A DNA stretch of 39,751 nt from Candidatus Caenarcanales bacterium (lineage in GTDB: Bacteria > Cyanobacteriota > Vampirovibrionia > LMEP-6097), in the NCBI GenBank assembly GCA_022447685.1, contig JAKVAO010000015.1, forward strand, positions 1 to 39,751. Reading direction: 5' to 3'. The notes under the pieces are model-generated. The model searched no databases and was not told the origin of the DNA. It worked only from the letters and a program-made list of their open reading frames with translations. Below are positions 39,617 through 39,751 of this stretch, piece by piece. The translations under genes were made by a program, and so were the position numbers. The stretch's first letter is position 1. Each line of letters opens with the position of its first letter.

Positions 39617-39692
39617 AAATATTTTGTATATTTTATCCATACTTGAATGTATAGAAACGATAAAGATTTACTCAGTGGCTCCCCCTCGATAA
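39609..39692 (+). pseudogene. HepT-like (HEPN) N-terminal remnant
   Basis: From a TTG overlapping the MNT stop, 27 codons read as a HepT-type N-terminus (NKNILYILSILECIETIK, like the KDxxYLxHILExIxxIxxY pattern), then the sequence turns into a short Pro-rich end and a TAA. The full HEPN domain with its RxxxxH RNase motif is absent. An internal deletion or rearrangement is likely. Confidence 0.5.
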
Positions 39693-39728
39693 AATATACC
39701 AATAAGTGAAAAGAAATTGAGGTAATTA

Positions 39729-39751
39729 ATGTCCAATAAGAAATTAAGTAA
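39729..39751 (+). CDS. start of a gene cut by the window end
   Basis: An ATG at 39729 is preceded by GAGG at 39719-39722 and the frame is open to the last base (MSNKKLS). Too short to identify. Confidence 0.4.

Noticed and set aside
1..39751. tRNA, rRNA genes and CRISPR arrays
   Set aside because: I looked for T-loop GGTTCGAATCC-like segments, rRNA-like conserved blocks and regularly spaced repeats on both strands and saw none.

Overview
The window is an AT-rich, gene-dense piece of a bacterial chromosome. It carries flagellar hook/rod genes, a type IV pilus retraction ATPase, a lipoprotein phosphatase, an M16 protease with a signal sequence and a complex I subunit, so a motile Gram-negative-type bacterium is likely. 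The AT bias, the coexistence of flagella and PilT, and many hydrophilic proteins I cannot place suggest an uncultured, poorly sampled lineage. A non-photosynthetic cyanobacterial relative (Melainabacteria/Vampirovibrionia) is one guess; this is inference only, and no rRNA or other marker is present to settle it.

Layout. 1-453: tail of an upstream gene and a hairpin-rich spacer. 454-5444: an unknown protein, a lipoprotein e(P4)-type acid phosphatase, and two flagellar hook/rod proteins closed by a strong terminator. 5.5-6.9 kb: prmC plus an overlapping unknown gene. 6.9-9.8 kb: a convergent M16 protease, separated from its neighbour by a long palindrome that supplies both stop codons. 9.9-12.0 kb: a LOG-family gene, two tiny membrane-protein genes and an IS630-type element with clear ends. 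12.2-19.6 kb: leuC, an unknown gene, pheT, a membrane protein, pilT and a dCTP deaminase with an unusual N-terminal membrane helix. 19.65-23.46 kb: an accessory insert (DUF4143 ATPase, unknown protein, IS30-type element, Cys-rich small protein) bracketed by two 54-bp direct repeats. 23.5-28.9 kb: feoA-feoB, a B12/radical-SAM protein, aroQ, a stand-alone receiver protein and rsmD. 28.9-31.7 kb: an HU protein with a histone-H1-like tail behind a hairpin-rich leader, an unknown gene split at a classical slippery sequence, a class 3 lipase, a second copy of the long hairpin element and a lone nuoA. 31.8-33.6 kb: an ATPase/DUF4276 pair that looks like a defence module. 33.6-39.7 kb: folD, a three-gene operon of unknown proteins, murC, an MFS transporter, a dyad element, and an MNT nucleotidyltransferase followed by a broken HepT.

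Regulation. The clearest window-wide signal is promoter architecture. Many genes have no Shine-Dalgarno sequence and instead have a -10 box (often in the context GC-TANNAT) ending 6-10 nt before the start codon, so their mRNAs should be leaderless. Flagellar genes, HU, the LOG gene and the 461-aa unknown gene keep normal AGGAG-type sites. Several spacers hold long nested inverted repeats; two of these share internal sequence blocks and look like one structured element family.
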